Program-made: the position numbers and the translations under genes
Notes under the pieces: generated by a model
Database searches by the model: none
Told to the model about the DNA's origin: nothing
What the model saw: the letters and a program-made list of their open reading frames with translations, nothing else
Part shown: positions 33,987 through 46,232 of the stretch, piece by piece
Layout of the letters: every line of letters starts with the position of its first letter
How positions within the stretch are numbered: position 1 is the stretch's first letter
Origin: Haliclystus octoradiatus
Taxonomy: Eukaryota > Cnidaria > Staurozoa > Stauromedusae > Haliclystidae
Direction: 5' to 3'
Length of the DNA stretch: 64,000 bases
NCBI GenBank assembly: GCA_916610825.1
Contig: OU744448.1
Coordinates: forward strand, 4,255,465 to 4,319,464

Positions 33987-36900
33987 GTAAGTCATATTAT
34001 AATTATAATGATTTATAAAGAACTAATATCAGCAGAAAATACTACTGTGTCAATAATTTCAAACCTCGCAAAACAACATGCCTAAATATCTCAACCCTAC
34101 CTTGTTCTAACTAAAGCAGCTTTTGCAAACTGCATGAACTCACAAACGTTTTATGCACATTTACTTCAAGTCTGTAAGAATAGTTTCCACTTTTCGCGGT
34201 TTCCCAACAAATCTATTTTATTGAGCAGGGTCCGAAAAACTATTTTGCCTCCCGGAAACCTGGATTTATATTCAAAAATCATTTTTCACGGAAATACTTA
34301 AAACTCATTGAAATATCAACAACTTCCAATTTTGTGTTAACATGTAGATTCAAGGAGAAAATAATATAGCAATATGTCTTCTTGTCAACAAGTTTCATAC
34401 AAAATTTTTGTTTTCAAATCCCTGACAATTTTGGCATTGAAAATAATAAAAAAACAGTTTCTATGTAGATTAATTAGCCTTCTCTAGTTCTCCAATATTT
34501 GCATTTGTTATTTTTTTGAGATAAAGTAAATCAGGTGTAAACTGTGTGATCATTCATGGGAAGTGTTGACAAAGGTGTCTCTTCACAACTTTGCAAGTAA
34601 CAATTGAACAAACTTTGAAAAGAATCGGACATTTTGTTGTTAACATTTGCATGGCGGCCTTATTTTAATTACATTTTACTTTGAAGGCATTCCAATGAGT
34701 ATTCAAGATAATAGATAAAAACAACAATCAAGGAGACAAAGGTTCACAATAAACTCTCCAAGCATGATTGAAAACAAATTACACCTTCGGAAAATCGTTT
34801 TTCAAACTCATTCCCGAAAGATAACAAATTAAAATTGAAAGGGAAAGTCACCCTTCTTCGAAATTTCATCTAGCCTTTCGGAAACCAAGTTGCTGGGTTG
34901 CTGGGTTTCGTCGGACCTTGATATTGAGCAACAGCAATCCAAATCCTCGCCCCTACAAAACTTCATGAACAGTTCATGTTCTATTCATGATCTATTCATG
35001 AACAGTCCCATGAACTTGAAATGGCAAAAAAGTTCATGAACTGAGTTCATGAACTTTTGATTTTACGCTATTTCCATTTGTATGTTTGTATGTATGTGAG
35101 GCGGATATTCACAATGCCGTTTTAAATGCAATATACTTGGAAAACATATTATGATTCGTCATTAACTAGTGGGGTGCATGGCTGACTTCATTTTTTAAAT
35201 ACATAAATCAAAGTTAAGAAAAAACAATGAAAACTGTTACCTTTTTCAACAACAATCGTGTCTCAGACTGAAGCGGTAATTAAATAGTTTGCACTTGAAT
35301 GAATTTTTATTGTCTCACAAATACAAAACAACACGATCATTTGTTTGCAACTTCAAAAATAAGTTGACTTTGATAAGTCAATACCAACTTCCACTCCTTC
35401 AGTGGCAACAAATAATATAAATTATTAAGAAGGTACTGTTCATGGCTAAAAATAATGAAGGAAATAAGATGTAAAGAAATAATAGTACCCATTCAATACA
35501 TTTTTCAAAACTCGCTTGAATAATGCTGGAATCAAATGTTGAATAAACACGTTATGAATAATGAACAATCATTGACATTTTTCGTGGCTGTGCAGGTGTT
35601 GTATAAGTGAACCGTAATTTAATTCAGACAAATCCCCCCAACAAATGGTTACCTTCAACTTTATGACACTCGGGATAGTAATGTTTCCCTTGGATTTTTC
35701 GGGGGGTGACGGCTACTATACTTCCATGTGCTTTGGGATAAACTAAATAGTGCAAAATAAAGTAAAATAATGTGCTTTCCATTTTTCACTTCTAAACTTT
35801 CTGCTTCTTTCAACAGCAAAATATGATATACGAATATTTTCTCGGTTAGCCTGCAGATTCGATCACATTTTCTACATAGATTTCTTTGTGCATTTATTTT
35901 GGACCAGTTAAGTCACCAGATGATTCACAACTCAATATAATATGCATTGTTGCAAGCATATTATGTTGACATTAATAAGTTGTTATAGTTGTAATTATTA
36001 TTTTGCCTTGATAAGTTTTCCTGAAATCCTGTCCAATGTGTATGATATACCATAGTTTTTGTATTAAATATTATTGGATGTTATTTATTCCTGGGTTTGA
36101 TTTGTTGTTAAGCTTCTTGCAATGGAGAAACGTGGGCTACATCAATAATAGACCTCTCTCAAATCAATTTAAAAAAAAAAATTAAACTGCATAATATTTG
36201 ATTGAAAGTAGTTATGAATATTCTTTGTTTCATTAAGTAAGTCAGCATATTTCTCTTTATGATTGTAAGTGAATTATAATCTAGAATTGTCGTTAACCTT
36301 TTGCACTAATTAGTTCATACAGTCAAGCAATTTCCATTTTCCATTAACTTTTTCCATCTAACATACCAGAGTTAGTGAATAAAATAGAGACATTTGAATT
36401 TCTGAAACTCCCTCATATGACGGTTTTCTCCACAGTATTTTACCAATTATAACAACAATTTTCTATTTCCCTTTCTTGTAAAACCTTTAAGAAATGCCAC
36501 TGTCAAATCATTAAATTCCAATCAATTAAAAAATAGATTGTCCAAGAAACTCAAAGCTCGAACTTCACCACGTTGCTCAGCATCTAAATTTTTCATAGTG
36601 GTGTAGAAGTTATCTAATATGTTACTCTTTGCCATTCGTAAGTTAGACATTGAAATATCAACTCAATCATACCAACTGCTTCTATCAATTGGGTTTCTTT
36701 TCAATAGCTAGAACCCATGCCAATGACACATTTTCTTGAAATACATTTCTTGCCAAATTGTTCTCAACATGATCTCAGCAGGAGGTCAGCATGAACTCAG
36801 CATGAGTACCCTTTATCTCTCATTTATCATTTTCATTTTCTCACTTCCTGTTTGTTAAATGTTGTTATAATATGTTTGGATATTAAATGTTTCTCATTCT

Positions 36901-37385
36901 GGATGATGATATTGCAGTTTTATAGGGAAAAATACATTACTTATTAATAGTTAAACTACTTCTACTGATTTAAGTTAAATTTCAATAAAGGAACAATGTT
37001 CTTTAATGCAATAGATTATTGATTGTATTGTATCAAAGCATGCCAATTATATAACTCAAACTTGATTGTTTATCTCTGAGGAAATTGTGAATTATATTGA
37101 TTGGCACAAGGATCAAAAGCATAGTTCACAGACCATTCATAAAAATTTTTAAAAATAATTTCCTCATTTGTACAAACTTTTGGTGTGGTAAAAATAACAA
37201 TAGTTTATGAAAATGAGAGTTGCTGTGGGGCTCTGGTAGCCCTTATGGCCCCCAGGAATCCAGAGCATCTTTGAACTGTCTTTCTGTAAAAGACCTCATC
37301 CTTTTCTTAAATTTACTTAGTATTCTGCAAACATACGGTGCCTGCATTTTTCTGAGAAAACATTTATATGGTTGTTTTATTTTAT
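33987..37385. other. Intron 6, left part
   Basis: AT-rich intron DNA with no exon recognised. A cluster of TTCATGAAC words is at about 34,970-35,060, including AGTTCATGAACTGAGTTCATG. A 5.4-kb intron with a phase mismatch at its right end could hide an additional short exon. Confidence 0.4.
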
Positions 37386-37452
37386 TTTATTTGATGGTTG
37401 TCCAAAGTGTGAAAGTTACAGTAACAAAATGTGTGTCTTTGACTTCTCTATT
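37386..37452 (+). mobile_element. Decayed PLE 3' end
   Basis: GTGTGAAAGTTACAGTAACAAAATG and GTCTTTGACTTCT (within 37,408-37,445) resemble the hammerhead-to-end section of the PLE family at 12-17 kb (GCGTGAAAC..AGTAACAG...CAAAATGTGTAGTCTTTG). The hammerhead core is no longer intact. It suggests an old insertion of the same family. Confidence 0.5.
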
Positions 37453-38250
37453 TATATAGACATAATCATGATTAATTATTAGCACTATTTTGCAGCAGAA
37501 ACATTCAATTTTTGTAGCGAGCTTGTTTATCGGGAATTTTAATATAAATTTGATACCAGAAATTGATATAACCGTTTAAGTGTTTCATATTTTTCTTCAT
37601 TGCTGATTTTCATTGTGAACAGAAATAAAATATTGGACTTAGTAAACAATACATAGACTCATGGAACCTCCTGAAAACCATCTAAGTTGAGTGAATACTC
37701 CTCTTTAAATATCAAATATCTATATACACTTATAGATTACAGTGCTCTTTCAAGGGAATTTGATAAGTTTTAGATAAAAATAGTTATTCAGAATGTACTT
37801 TCTTCTTTACAATGGACAGTTAATTGCATGTACAATTATGAAAATGTAGAACTATTCACAAATTCATCAGCTACTCACAAACAGTTTGAATTCATTTCTC
37901 ACAGAATTCTTGTAAAACAAATATTCCATGAACTTAGATATTACAGAAGTAGTCATAAAAGTTCAATAAATTCATGGGTTAATTTACCAATAAATTCATG
38001 AGTGAATTTATGAACCTTTCATGGGGGAATTTATATGAAAAGTTCATGGGTGAATTTATGAAGTTTTTATGAAATTTCATGAACTCTAGTTCATGAACTG
38101 GTCCAAGAACTTTTCAATTTCATGAACAGTTGTTTATGAACCTTTGTCAACTTCATAAACTCTCATTGAATGCCTGCTTTGAACAACCATTTACAGACAA
38201 TTCATGAATCAGTTCATGAACTTTGGGAAAGGTTCATGAACTGTCAACCA
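37450..38250. repeat. Intronic repeat, copy 1 (paralogous to 42,780-43,400)
   Basis: Shared order with 42,780-43,400: TTAGCACT...TTGCAGCA, AATTTTTGTAG, CGGGAATT or TGGGAATT, ATATTTTTCTTCATTGCT, AATACATAGACT, then GCTCTTTCAAG and AATTTGATAAGTTT, then GTTCATGAAC-type words. The similarity is patchy and the two lie in different introns of the same gene. Confidence 0.6.
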
Positions 38251-38435
38251 TTATTTGAGTTCATGAACATTTTGTGAAAAGTTCATGAACTAGTACATGA
38301 ACTGCGTGTTCATGAAACTACATTGAAAAACTTTTGTAGGACAGTTCATGAACAGTTCAGGAACTTTTCACAGAGTTCATAAACAGTTCATGAACATTAC
38401 GAAGTTCATGAACTGTTCATGCACTTGTTACGCAC
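37960..38435. repeat. Array of GTTCATGAAC palindromes
   Basis: At least eight exact copies of the 10-bp palindrome GTTCATGAAC and many one-mismatch versions, spaced irregularly by 10 to 100 bp, often with outer A and T giving AGTTCATGAACT. The array runs up to the MITE-like element at 38,574. No coding sequence. Confidence 0.85.
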
Positions 38436-38573
38436 TTGTTAATCTTTCAATACAGATTGAAATTATAATTGGTTTTTCTCTCTACAAAATGCTCAAAATT
38501 GTGGTTTTTGGATATCTTTATTACTGTTCTTCATTTTATGTAATAGTGTCCCATTCAAAGATATCACACAATA

Positions 38574-38779
38574 ACCCTGAGAAAAATAGTTCAGGAGTTC
38601 ATGAACAGTTCATGAACACTCAGACAGTCCATGAACAGTTAATGAAATTTTTAGGCCATTTAACATACATGAACTGTTCATGAACACTCGCGGGCAGTTC
38701 ATGAACAGTTCATGAACATTTGGGTCCATTTAGTGTCCATGAACTGTTCATGACCTCCTGAAATGTTTTTCACAAGGGT
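38574..38779. mobile_element. MITE-like TIR element carrying GTTCATGAAC
   Basis: Ends ACCCTGAGAAAAATAGTTCA (left) and the complement of the right end, ACCCTTGTGAAAAACATTTC, are inverted and continue into CAGGAGTTCATGAACAG-type sequence. Five exact GTTCATGAAC copies are inside. Length 206 bp, no coding capacity. No firm target duplication. Confidence 0.7.
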
Positions 38780-39420
38780 CATACCCACATTTTGACTATC
38801 GGATCGTTATTATAATTACCCTATGGTTTTTTTCTATTTTTGTTTTATTTTTCTAATGGACTTTAAAATAATACTACTACACAGATTGTATCTAGATTTG
38901 CTTTGATTGAGTATTAAATATCTATAGCTTTATTTAAACTAAACAGTAACATTCTATCAAATTGTTTATTTATTTTGAAAAAGTGAAAGAGATATATTAT
39001 TTATGGTAGGGGCAACTACCCCACTAATCTTCTTTTGATGAAATAAACAATTCAATTGGTCTCCAGCGCAATGTTTTATAGTTCGAGTGTCTCCTAACCT
39101 CTCTTATGCCGCTAAATCACGATGAAGAACATCAATACCAGCATGAATCCTGATTTGCTTTTTTCTAACAAAACCATCATAGACTACTAAAAGGTGTTAA
39201 AATCAAATAGTTTACTAATAGATTGAAGTCTATAATTCCGTCCTCTCTTCATCTGAGAAATTTCGCCAAACAAATTGCTATGAAACATTCGATCATTTAG
39301 AATTAATTATGAAAATGAAGTGTTTACATGTTCATGAAATGAAAAAGGTACCTCATGAAATGTTTTTCAGTGGATATTCTGTATTCCTTTTTCTATAATA
39401 AACACATTTTTCTAATAAAG
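38780..39420. other. Intron 6, right part
   Basis: AT-rich, no exon recognised. Candidate acceptors before exon 7 are CAG at 39,370 and AAG at 39,420. Confidence 0.4.
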
Positions 39421-39606
39421 ACATTTGATTTTCTTCACATGTCAACTTTCATTTACAATATTACTATTTCGCATACAGATGAATCATCCTTGTTTGCTTA
39501 TAGTGTTGGTCTTGTAGTCTTTTTTCCAAATTACATCAGTTGTACAAATGTTGTTGAACCTGCTAATTCAACACATGAATTGAAATCGCACTATCTCGTC
39601 ATCAAG
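39421..39606 (+). CDS. Gene exon 7 (start uncertain)
   Basis: The reading STFIYNITISHTDESSLFAY then SVGLVVFFPNYISCTNVVE and HYLVIK ends at a GTAGGG donor in phase 0. NITISHTDESS parallels VTISHTNISSA of exon 4, so the module identity is good. Neither candidate acceptor (39,370 or 39,420) continues the two-base phase left by exon 6, so the 5' boundary, or a missing exon, is unresolved. Confidence 0.65.
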
Positions 39607-40324
39607 GTAGGGTACAAGTTAAACGTCAATGCTGTATCATTGCAAGACATTCGCTAATTTCATTATTTCCCTTTTATTATTTACATTCATGAACGTTTCA
39701 TGAACATGTTATAGACGGTCCATAAATAGTGTATTAAAAACCTATCATTTAACACTTACTGATTGTTTACACTGTGCTGCTCAAAGAAGTGGTCTGTATC
39801 TGATTCGATTATGTACTAGTTTTCCGAATATCTAAAAAATTTGATCTGATCTCAGCCAAAAACCATTAATCTGAAAAGTTCACATTTATTTTAATTGATC
39901 TGTTCTAACTAATTCTGACTCCAATTAATAAAAATTGCAAACATTTTGTGGAATAATTTATAAATACACAAAATTTAAGTTAACTTTAGCACTGCAATTT
40001 CTGAATTAAATATGTATTGTAAATGATAATTATTTACATAATGAGCCTCAAGGCTGAAAATCAAGGCTGAAGAATATTTTTAGTCAATCGATTTTTTATA
40101 AGATATGGTGTCAAATAGCTCGGCATCATTAGTAATTATGGAGGAAATCAAGAAATCCGGTCAGATCTAATCCTCAAATGAAAATTATGATTGGAATTTG
40201 CCAGATTGTGATCATTTTGTCAGACGTCTGGCTCTAAATGCCAATAACATATCATACAAGTCATATGATATTTACAGGGAAATACAATTTTAATTTCATT
40301 CAATTCATTTTTCTATATACTTAG
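39607..40324. other. Intron 7
   Basis: 718 bp of AT-rich sequence with one TTCATGAAC group near 39,685-39,705. Ends with acceptor TTCTATATACTTAG. Confidence 0.6.
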
Positions 40325-40556
40325 TATTTATCAGAGGTGGCATTTACACAAGAGCTTATGTTCACTCTTTACATGGCAGTTGGAACTGATGTACCATCTG
40401 CAACTGGAGGAGTGATCAACGCTGCTGGGATTGTTCACCTTAGCTATATGAGTGCAGACGAAACAAAATTTGGTGGTTCAGCTAATGTCAAAGTACCAGT
40501 TGATCCATCCAATTCCGTTTCAGAAGGTGAAACAATGCCAGTTGGCTGCAAGAATG
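40325..40556 (+). CDS. Gene exon 8
   Basis: Phase 0 in and 1 out, donor GTAGGT. It begins YLSEVAFTQELMFTLYMAVG and has AAGIVHLSYMSADETKFGGS, then ANVKVPVDPSNSV and GCKN. Its first half parallels exon 3. It closes the series of beta-sandwich modules and leads into the C-terminal region. Confidence 0.78.
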
Positions 40557-41967
40557 GTAGGTAGCATGCGCCAAACATCTAAAAGGACACGTATTGCTGT
40601 GCAAAATGTAATTCATAATCATAATAAAGGTATTCATACACCTACTTCATGAATTCTTTATGAACATTCATGGCATGCTCAAAAATACCCAATGAAAAAT
40701 TTGTGAATTGGTTGGTAGACATTAATTGGCCTTTTTTCATTGAATTTTTAATGAACTGTTCATGGGTAAATCATGGACTAGTTTATGCATGTTAGATGAT
40801 CTGTTTCTGTTGGATGGATGGATCTGTTTTTAAAATGAACTATTCTTGAGGTGTTTGTGAACTGTTTGCAAAAGGGTAAACGCCATGTTTTCTATAAAAT
40901 TTACCGAAAACTTATTAATAATCTAATTTATATTACATAATTAATTAATAGCCAAAGCCTTCTAAGCATGTTATGGAAACTGCAAAATTAAAGCCTTATG
41001 GTCTTTTACTCTTTCCCTTCCCCATGATATGTTAACTTATTTATAGAAACAGTGCGAGAAATCGTGACACATTTGTATCAATAGGACTCTGTTCATAAAT
41101 TGTAATTCAAATTCATTGTTGGTGAGCTCCATGATAAAATTTGATTGATTTAAAAAATTAAATCAGGAAGTATTTCTAACTTGTATTTAAGTTCTATCCT
41201 TGAAACATGATACAGCGGCCTGTAGGAAACATTGATTGAAGTTGTAAATCGAAGCCTGAAAATTATGTTCAAGTCAACTGTAGATGAAGACATTATTCCT
41301 CCCCATCAAGTTTGTTAAAAACATTAAAAAATCATTTAACGTTGTTATCTAATCCAAAATCTAAATCTGTACTCCATGATCATTTCAAAGCAAATCAGAT
41401 AAACACTAACTCATTGAAATTGTAATAGCTTTAAACAGAGATGTAGTAGTTCACAGTTAATATTGCTCCATTCCGAGGAGTTCTTTCACACTATGCCTTC
41501 TGTTAGTAGCTTGATATTTTGAACTCATATAAAATATTGAATTTGTGTTACTGTACTCGGTTATGTCTATATACTACTATTGTATAATCTTATTTGTCAT
41601 CTACGACGAAGCAGTCGCCAATCAAAGGGGCTACATAATTGAACTTTATAATTTAAATCATGATTCTAATATATTCATTTCTATTATTTATTATAACTGG
41701 GCACTTCTCAGCAAAATCTAAGATTCCCAAGGATTGTTATAGTCTGTGCACTGTGTTTCAAAATAAGAGTGGCGTAATTCATGATACTAGAATATACGAT
41801 CGAACAAGAATAACCTCTACCGCTTCAACATGTCATAGTCTCCTAATTTCTACCAATTATCCAATGATACTATATTTTCAAGTCTGTTTTTGCCTTTACC
41901 ACAAAGCAAAATTATTGTTCTGTTTTTATCGTTGCCTTTCATTATTCATTTATATTATTTATTTCAG
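40557..41967. other. Intron 8
   Basis: 1.4 kb, AT-rich, a few TTCATGAA words near 40,640-40,760. No exon recognised. Ends with acceptor TATTTATTTCAG. Confidence 0.5.
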
Positions 41968-42040
41968 AATATTACGAATTTGGAATTGCCGCCGACACTA
42001 GTGGTACTGTATATGCTTGCGTTGGACAAACAAAAAAAGC
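41968..42040 (+). CDS. Gene exon 9
   Basis: A 73-nt exon, phase 1 to 2, donor GTAAGT. It reads EYYEFGIAADTSGTVYACVG then QTKKA. The pattern FGIAxDxSGTVYAxVG is like a blade of a beta-propeller (compare GSVIGTDSxGNVFGVSE in exon 11). Confidence 0.75.
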
Positions 42041-42239
42041 GTAAGTTATAATTCCAATGAAGTAGGATGTAGACAATGGTAATAAGAAAACTTTTGAAAA
42101 GGAATAATTCACTATATGAATCATACCCCTGTGAAACTTCATGAACAGCCCTATGAAGGCGAAATGAAACAAATTTTCGTATTTTCATTTCATGAATTTT
42201 TTAATAATGTTTTCATATCTAAGATTATGAATTGTGTTA

Positions 42240-42370
42240 ATTTGTAAATGTATGGACTGGGTTCAAGGGTAAGTTCATGAACTGCGTTCATGAATAATTT
42301 GATGAACTGAGATCATGAACTATGTTTATGAAGAAGTTCATAACCAGTTCTGAATCATTTCATAAACTCT
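42240..42370. repeat. GTTCATGAAC-type words in intron 9
   Basis: One exact GTTCATGAAC with several one-mismatch versions (ATCATGAAC, GTTCATGAAT). A CCCCTGTGAAAC sequence near 42,127, like the MITE ends, suggests a decayed member of that family. Confidence 0.6.
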
Positions 42371-42779
42371 CTATTCATTATTGTTCTTAAACAGATACCT
42401 TGATGTTAGCATATCAGAGCCTAAATATTACTACGGAATGCTATTACTGTGCTCTTTGGATTTCTTGGACAGATAAAATTTCAAAATCCTAATCTTCTTG
42501 GAAAGCCAATGAAGTTAAAATAACCTGTTACATAACATTATGTTCAATGTATAATCTGCATTATATTTAATCAATATTTCGAACTCCACTATGATCTTAA
42601 CTAAGAAAATGCAGTTAATTCCCAATGTTTCATGCTGTGAAGCAGTAAATCGGGATTATAGGCTCGATATGAAGTCATGATGGGATAATAGCTTCGATCA
42701 GACCTATTATCAAAGTATTGATTTTCTGCCAAGTTAAATTTTCTTGCAATTGAGAATTAATATTAAGAATTCTAATGTG

Positions 42780-43450
42780 CTCTTACATAGACTTGGTCAT
42801 TATAAATTGTTAGCACTCTGTTGCAGCAAAAAAAAACAATTTTTGTAGCTTGCTGGCGTATTGGGAATTCTACTAGAAGTATGTGACCCCAGAAATTGAT
42901 AACTTCGTTTAATTTGTTTCATATTTTTCTTCATTGCTCAGATTTTCATTGTACACAGAAACATATTTTTCGACTTGGTAAATAATACATAGACTGGTGC
43001 ACACATGTTACAGAGCTCTTTCAAGTTTAATTTGATAAGTTTGACATTAATTATTCAAAATTTCCTTGCTTACCAACATTTTATGCAGCTCATTACTTAT
43101 ATATAAAGTTTGTCAACTTAACAGCACATGGACTGTATCTATGAACTCTATAATGAACAACTACTTGCATGAACAATTATGAAATGTCTATGAAAATTTC
43201 ATCAACTTTCACAAACAGGTTTAATGGTTCATAAATTTTTGTTAATGGAAATTTCTCTAGTTTTGAACTCTCACTCCATTTTATGAATTATTTACAGACA
43301 GTTCATCAACTTTTGGAAAGGTTCATGAACTGTCAACCAAAAATTAAGTTTATGAACTTCTCGTGAAAAATCCCTGTTTATGAACCTAGATTGACAAACT
43401 TTCGACGGACAGTTCAGGAACGTATGTTTTCGCTGAATTTCTCACAAGGG
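42780..43450. repeat. Intronic repeat, copy 2 (paralogous to 37,450-38,250)
   Basis: See the matching segment at 37,450. This copy ends with TTCATGAACTGTC and a MITE-end-like CTGAATTTCTCACAAGGGT at about 43,433-43,450. Confidence 0.6.
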
Positions 43451-44204
43451 TGGGGCAAGTTCCTTTAAATGTGTATGATTACGTCAGATCTTCAACGTAA
43501 AGGCTAACGGAACCCATGGGAAAAATTTATACTACCCTATGAAATGAGCAAAAGGGTTTTACAGAAAAACTAGCAATTTTGTCAATCTTGGATCTCATAT
43601 TTCGGCTTCACGTGTCCCTACTTACTATGAATCTGCAAACTCGTAAAACAACAAAGCTCCGTCACGTGGTTTGAATTCCCATCTGATTGGCCTTTTGCAA
43701 TTTGAGAAATGCAACATAATGAGTGAGAATTTTCTCTAGCTTACATGCCACACATCTCAGTAATAAAACTTAACTCCATTGGTCATTCTGAAATTGCCTA
43801 CCTTCTCATTAACTTTTCTCAAGCTGACAGTGCTTGATATGATCATTCATTGTGGATAAAAAATTAGTTTATGGGGGCATAGATTTTTAAATAAAACGTC
43901 CAGACATGTTGTATTGACAGGAGCGATAATGACTGGTGGCCTTAATCCTTTAGAGCCTTGTCCATGTTTAGGCTTTGGTAGTCGTTCGTATTGTTTCCTA
44001 GGACAGAAACTTGAGAAGCCATGATCTTTAACATCCCCTGTTGATCTAGAACGACATTATCACTAGAGCATGTAAACAGACATTGTGATATTGTTTGTGT
44101 AAATTGTAGAAGTATTGTGTTTTATGTCTAGCCAAAAGTTATTAGATTCACTCCAAAATAAACACGTGTTTTCTTTGACTTTATTAATTACATTATATAA
44201 CGCC

Positions 44205-44720
44205 TGTGAAAAAAATTACATGAGTTTATGAACAGTTCATAACTTCATGAATAGTTTATGAACATTTTTTGTAAGCTCTTGAACAGCTCATGAACAGCCA
44301 AGAAGATTTCATGAACATTTAATGGACCGATTCATGAACTGGTTCAAATCCCCCTAAGGTCAACTCAGCCTCGACTTTATCTGAAACAGCAAATGAGTAC
44401 CATCTGTGGATGGCGGATGGAATGGTTCAGAGGGAATTACATTGTGAGTAGCTGCGGCGCATCGTTGCGCATTGCCAATTAACACGTATCTGCAATGAAA
44501 TATATTGAATTGATCTGCAGTGTCGCTGCAGTGATCAACAAAGAACGTTTAAAATCATTGCTCTCAGCGAAAAAAGCCACTCATCTAGAAATAGAGGAGT
44601 GGTACGGGTGCCTCCAGTAGGGCGACACCGTCTACAGTACTTTATTTTATAAACCGTTCAAGAATTTTTGGGCATTTTTACGTTCATGAACTGGTGAAAT
44701 TTTTTTTGCTGGGGATATGC
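44205..44720. mobile_element. Decayed GTTCATGAAC element interrupted by a SINE
   Basis: The left end CGCCTGTGAAAAAAATTACA and the right end TTCATGAACTGGTGAAATTTTTTTTGC (split around 44,684-44,710) are roughly inverted. Inside are TTCATGAAC-type words, and a truncated SINE occupies 44,339-44,640. Confidence 0.5.
44339..44640 (+). mobile_element. 5'-truncated copy of the SINE family
   Basis: It starts at the B-box (GGTTCAAATCCCCCTAAGG) and runs to GGGCGACACCGTCTACAGTAC, matching the three longer SINEs with about 10% differences. The A-box half is missing, which fits 5' truncation during reverse transcription. Confidence 0.85.
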
Positions 44721-44859
44721 TAAGCTTGTTTCAAACTTTAGATCGTAGCGATCGCCTCTCAATGTTGCCCTTTCAAATGATACCATGACATTTTGTTTGA
44801 ATGGGGGGCTCTCAAAGTGTTAATAAATCATGACATTTTTTATCTTGTCAATTATTCAG

Positions 44860-44915
44860 ATCTGATATTGGTAAAGGATGTTACTCTTCAGGAGATGGCG
44901 GAGATACATGGCAAG
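44860..44915 (+). CDS. Gene exon 10: Asp-box
   Basis: A 56-nt exon, phase 2 to 1, acceptor TTGTCAATTATTCAG, donor GTGAAC. The reading SDIGKGCYSSGDGGDTWQ contains SGDGGDTW, an exact match to the Asp-box pattern SxDxGxTW found in sialidases, sortilins and other beta-propeller proteins. It is a structural turn, not a catalytic site. Confidence 0.75.
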
Positions 44916-45858
44916 GTGAACATACATTATAACTATCATAGTCATTCACCCTGTAAATGTTAAACTACTTCCATTTCACTTTTATTGATATTAACAATCA
45001 GTCTTGAAAGTAAAGATAAAATTTTCATTTTCATCCGAACTTGAGTGAACTGTTTGAATCTATATGGGGTTTTACTGGAAATCATACTATAAATTGTCAA
45101 AAAGTGTACCATTTCCCGACGCTATGCAATTCAAATGTCATTTGAGCAGCTCACAGCAGAATATACGCCAGATTCATAGCTGGAAACATTGAAACTTTTT
45201 AATCTGGATAAAAAATTCCAGATTGGTGCAAAATGTTAGCTTTGAAACTTTGTACATCCCTGTCTAGCGAATGATTACAGAAGTTCTCCTCCGAGATGAT
45301 GAATTCTTGTTTATTTTGATAATATGAACAATAAATTGGTGAAAGAAACGGTTGAGTCATTTGTATCTAATAATGAGGTAATCAATATAAATGATATTCT
45401 GATTATTGCACATATGATTAGCAGTTGCTAGAAAGAGAGAAAGGCATCAAGAGGAACAAACCGCTGCTGCCAGCTATTTTTGCCAATCAAGCATTCCCAC
45501 TCACTTCGTGCCGAATGAGCTGTTAGTGTGTGTGTGTGTATAATTTTATTTCGATTCGTAAAAAAAATGAGCAAATGCTCGTTTATACATTGATACGAAT
45601 TTAAAAGTAAGTTATTAATTATAATTATGTAAATTACTAGAAATAATGATAAGGATAATAGTATTAATAATTTAATATAATTTTAATTTTTATTTTATTA
45701 TTTTTTTGAAGTGAAGCAGTAACAGCAGTAACTGTTATTTATTGCCCCCTTATTAATTATGAGTTTTTTTGACGTCATGGTAACTATAAGTAGTTGCCTT
45801 ACTGTCCCGTATAACCTATTCACAATGATTCGGAATGAATTGAACATTTTTCATTATT
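44916..45858. other. Intron 10
   Basis: AT-rich, with a short (GT)n near 45,527-45,540. No exon recognised. Confidence 0.5.
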
Positions 45859-46007
45859 ACCCCCATTAAAACAGTTCAGGAGTTCATGAACAGATCTGGT
45901 ACATTAAATTGTTTGATGTTCACGAATTCCATGAAAATTGGGCTATTTAATATTCATGCACTTTTTCATTAACTGCTCATGAACTGCTGAACTGTTTCGC
46001 AGGGGTA
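45859..46007. mobile_element. MITE-like TIR element with GTTCATGAAC ends
   Basis: 149 bp. The left end TACCCCCATTAAAACAGTTC and the complement of the right end, TACCCCTGCGAAACAGTTC, are inverted, followed on each side by a CAG-GAGTTCATGAAC or CAG-CAGTTCATGAGC motif. It is the clearest short member of the family, inserted in intron 10. Confidence 0.72.
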
Positions 46008-46232
46008 TTTCTTGTTTACGTTTTATACTTTTCATATATAACCATAAAACTATAGCAACATGGCAATTGGTAGCTTCACAATAATGAGCCAATGGGTGTT
46101 GTTAATAATATCATTGTAATATTTTGATAAGGCTGGTATGATACGTTCGTTTTACATGCAAAGGGACTTACTAGAGACTTCTGATTCTGTAGCCTGTGAG
46201 GCATTGCATTGTAATATTTTCTCTTTTGATAG

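Noticed and set aside
25921..46010. CRISPR array in the repeated TTCATGAAC region
   Set aside because: Repeats are short palindromes at irregular spacing in an animal intron; no regular spacers and no cas genes.
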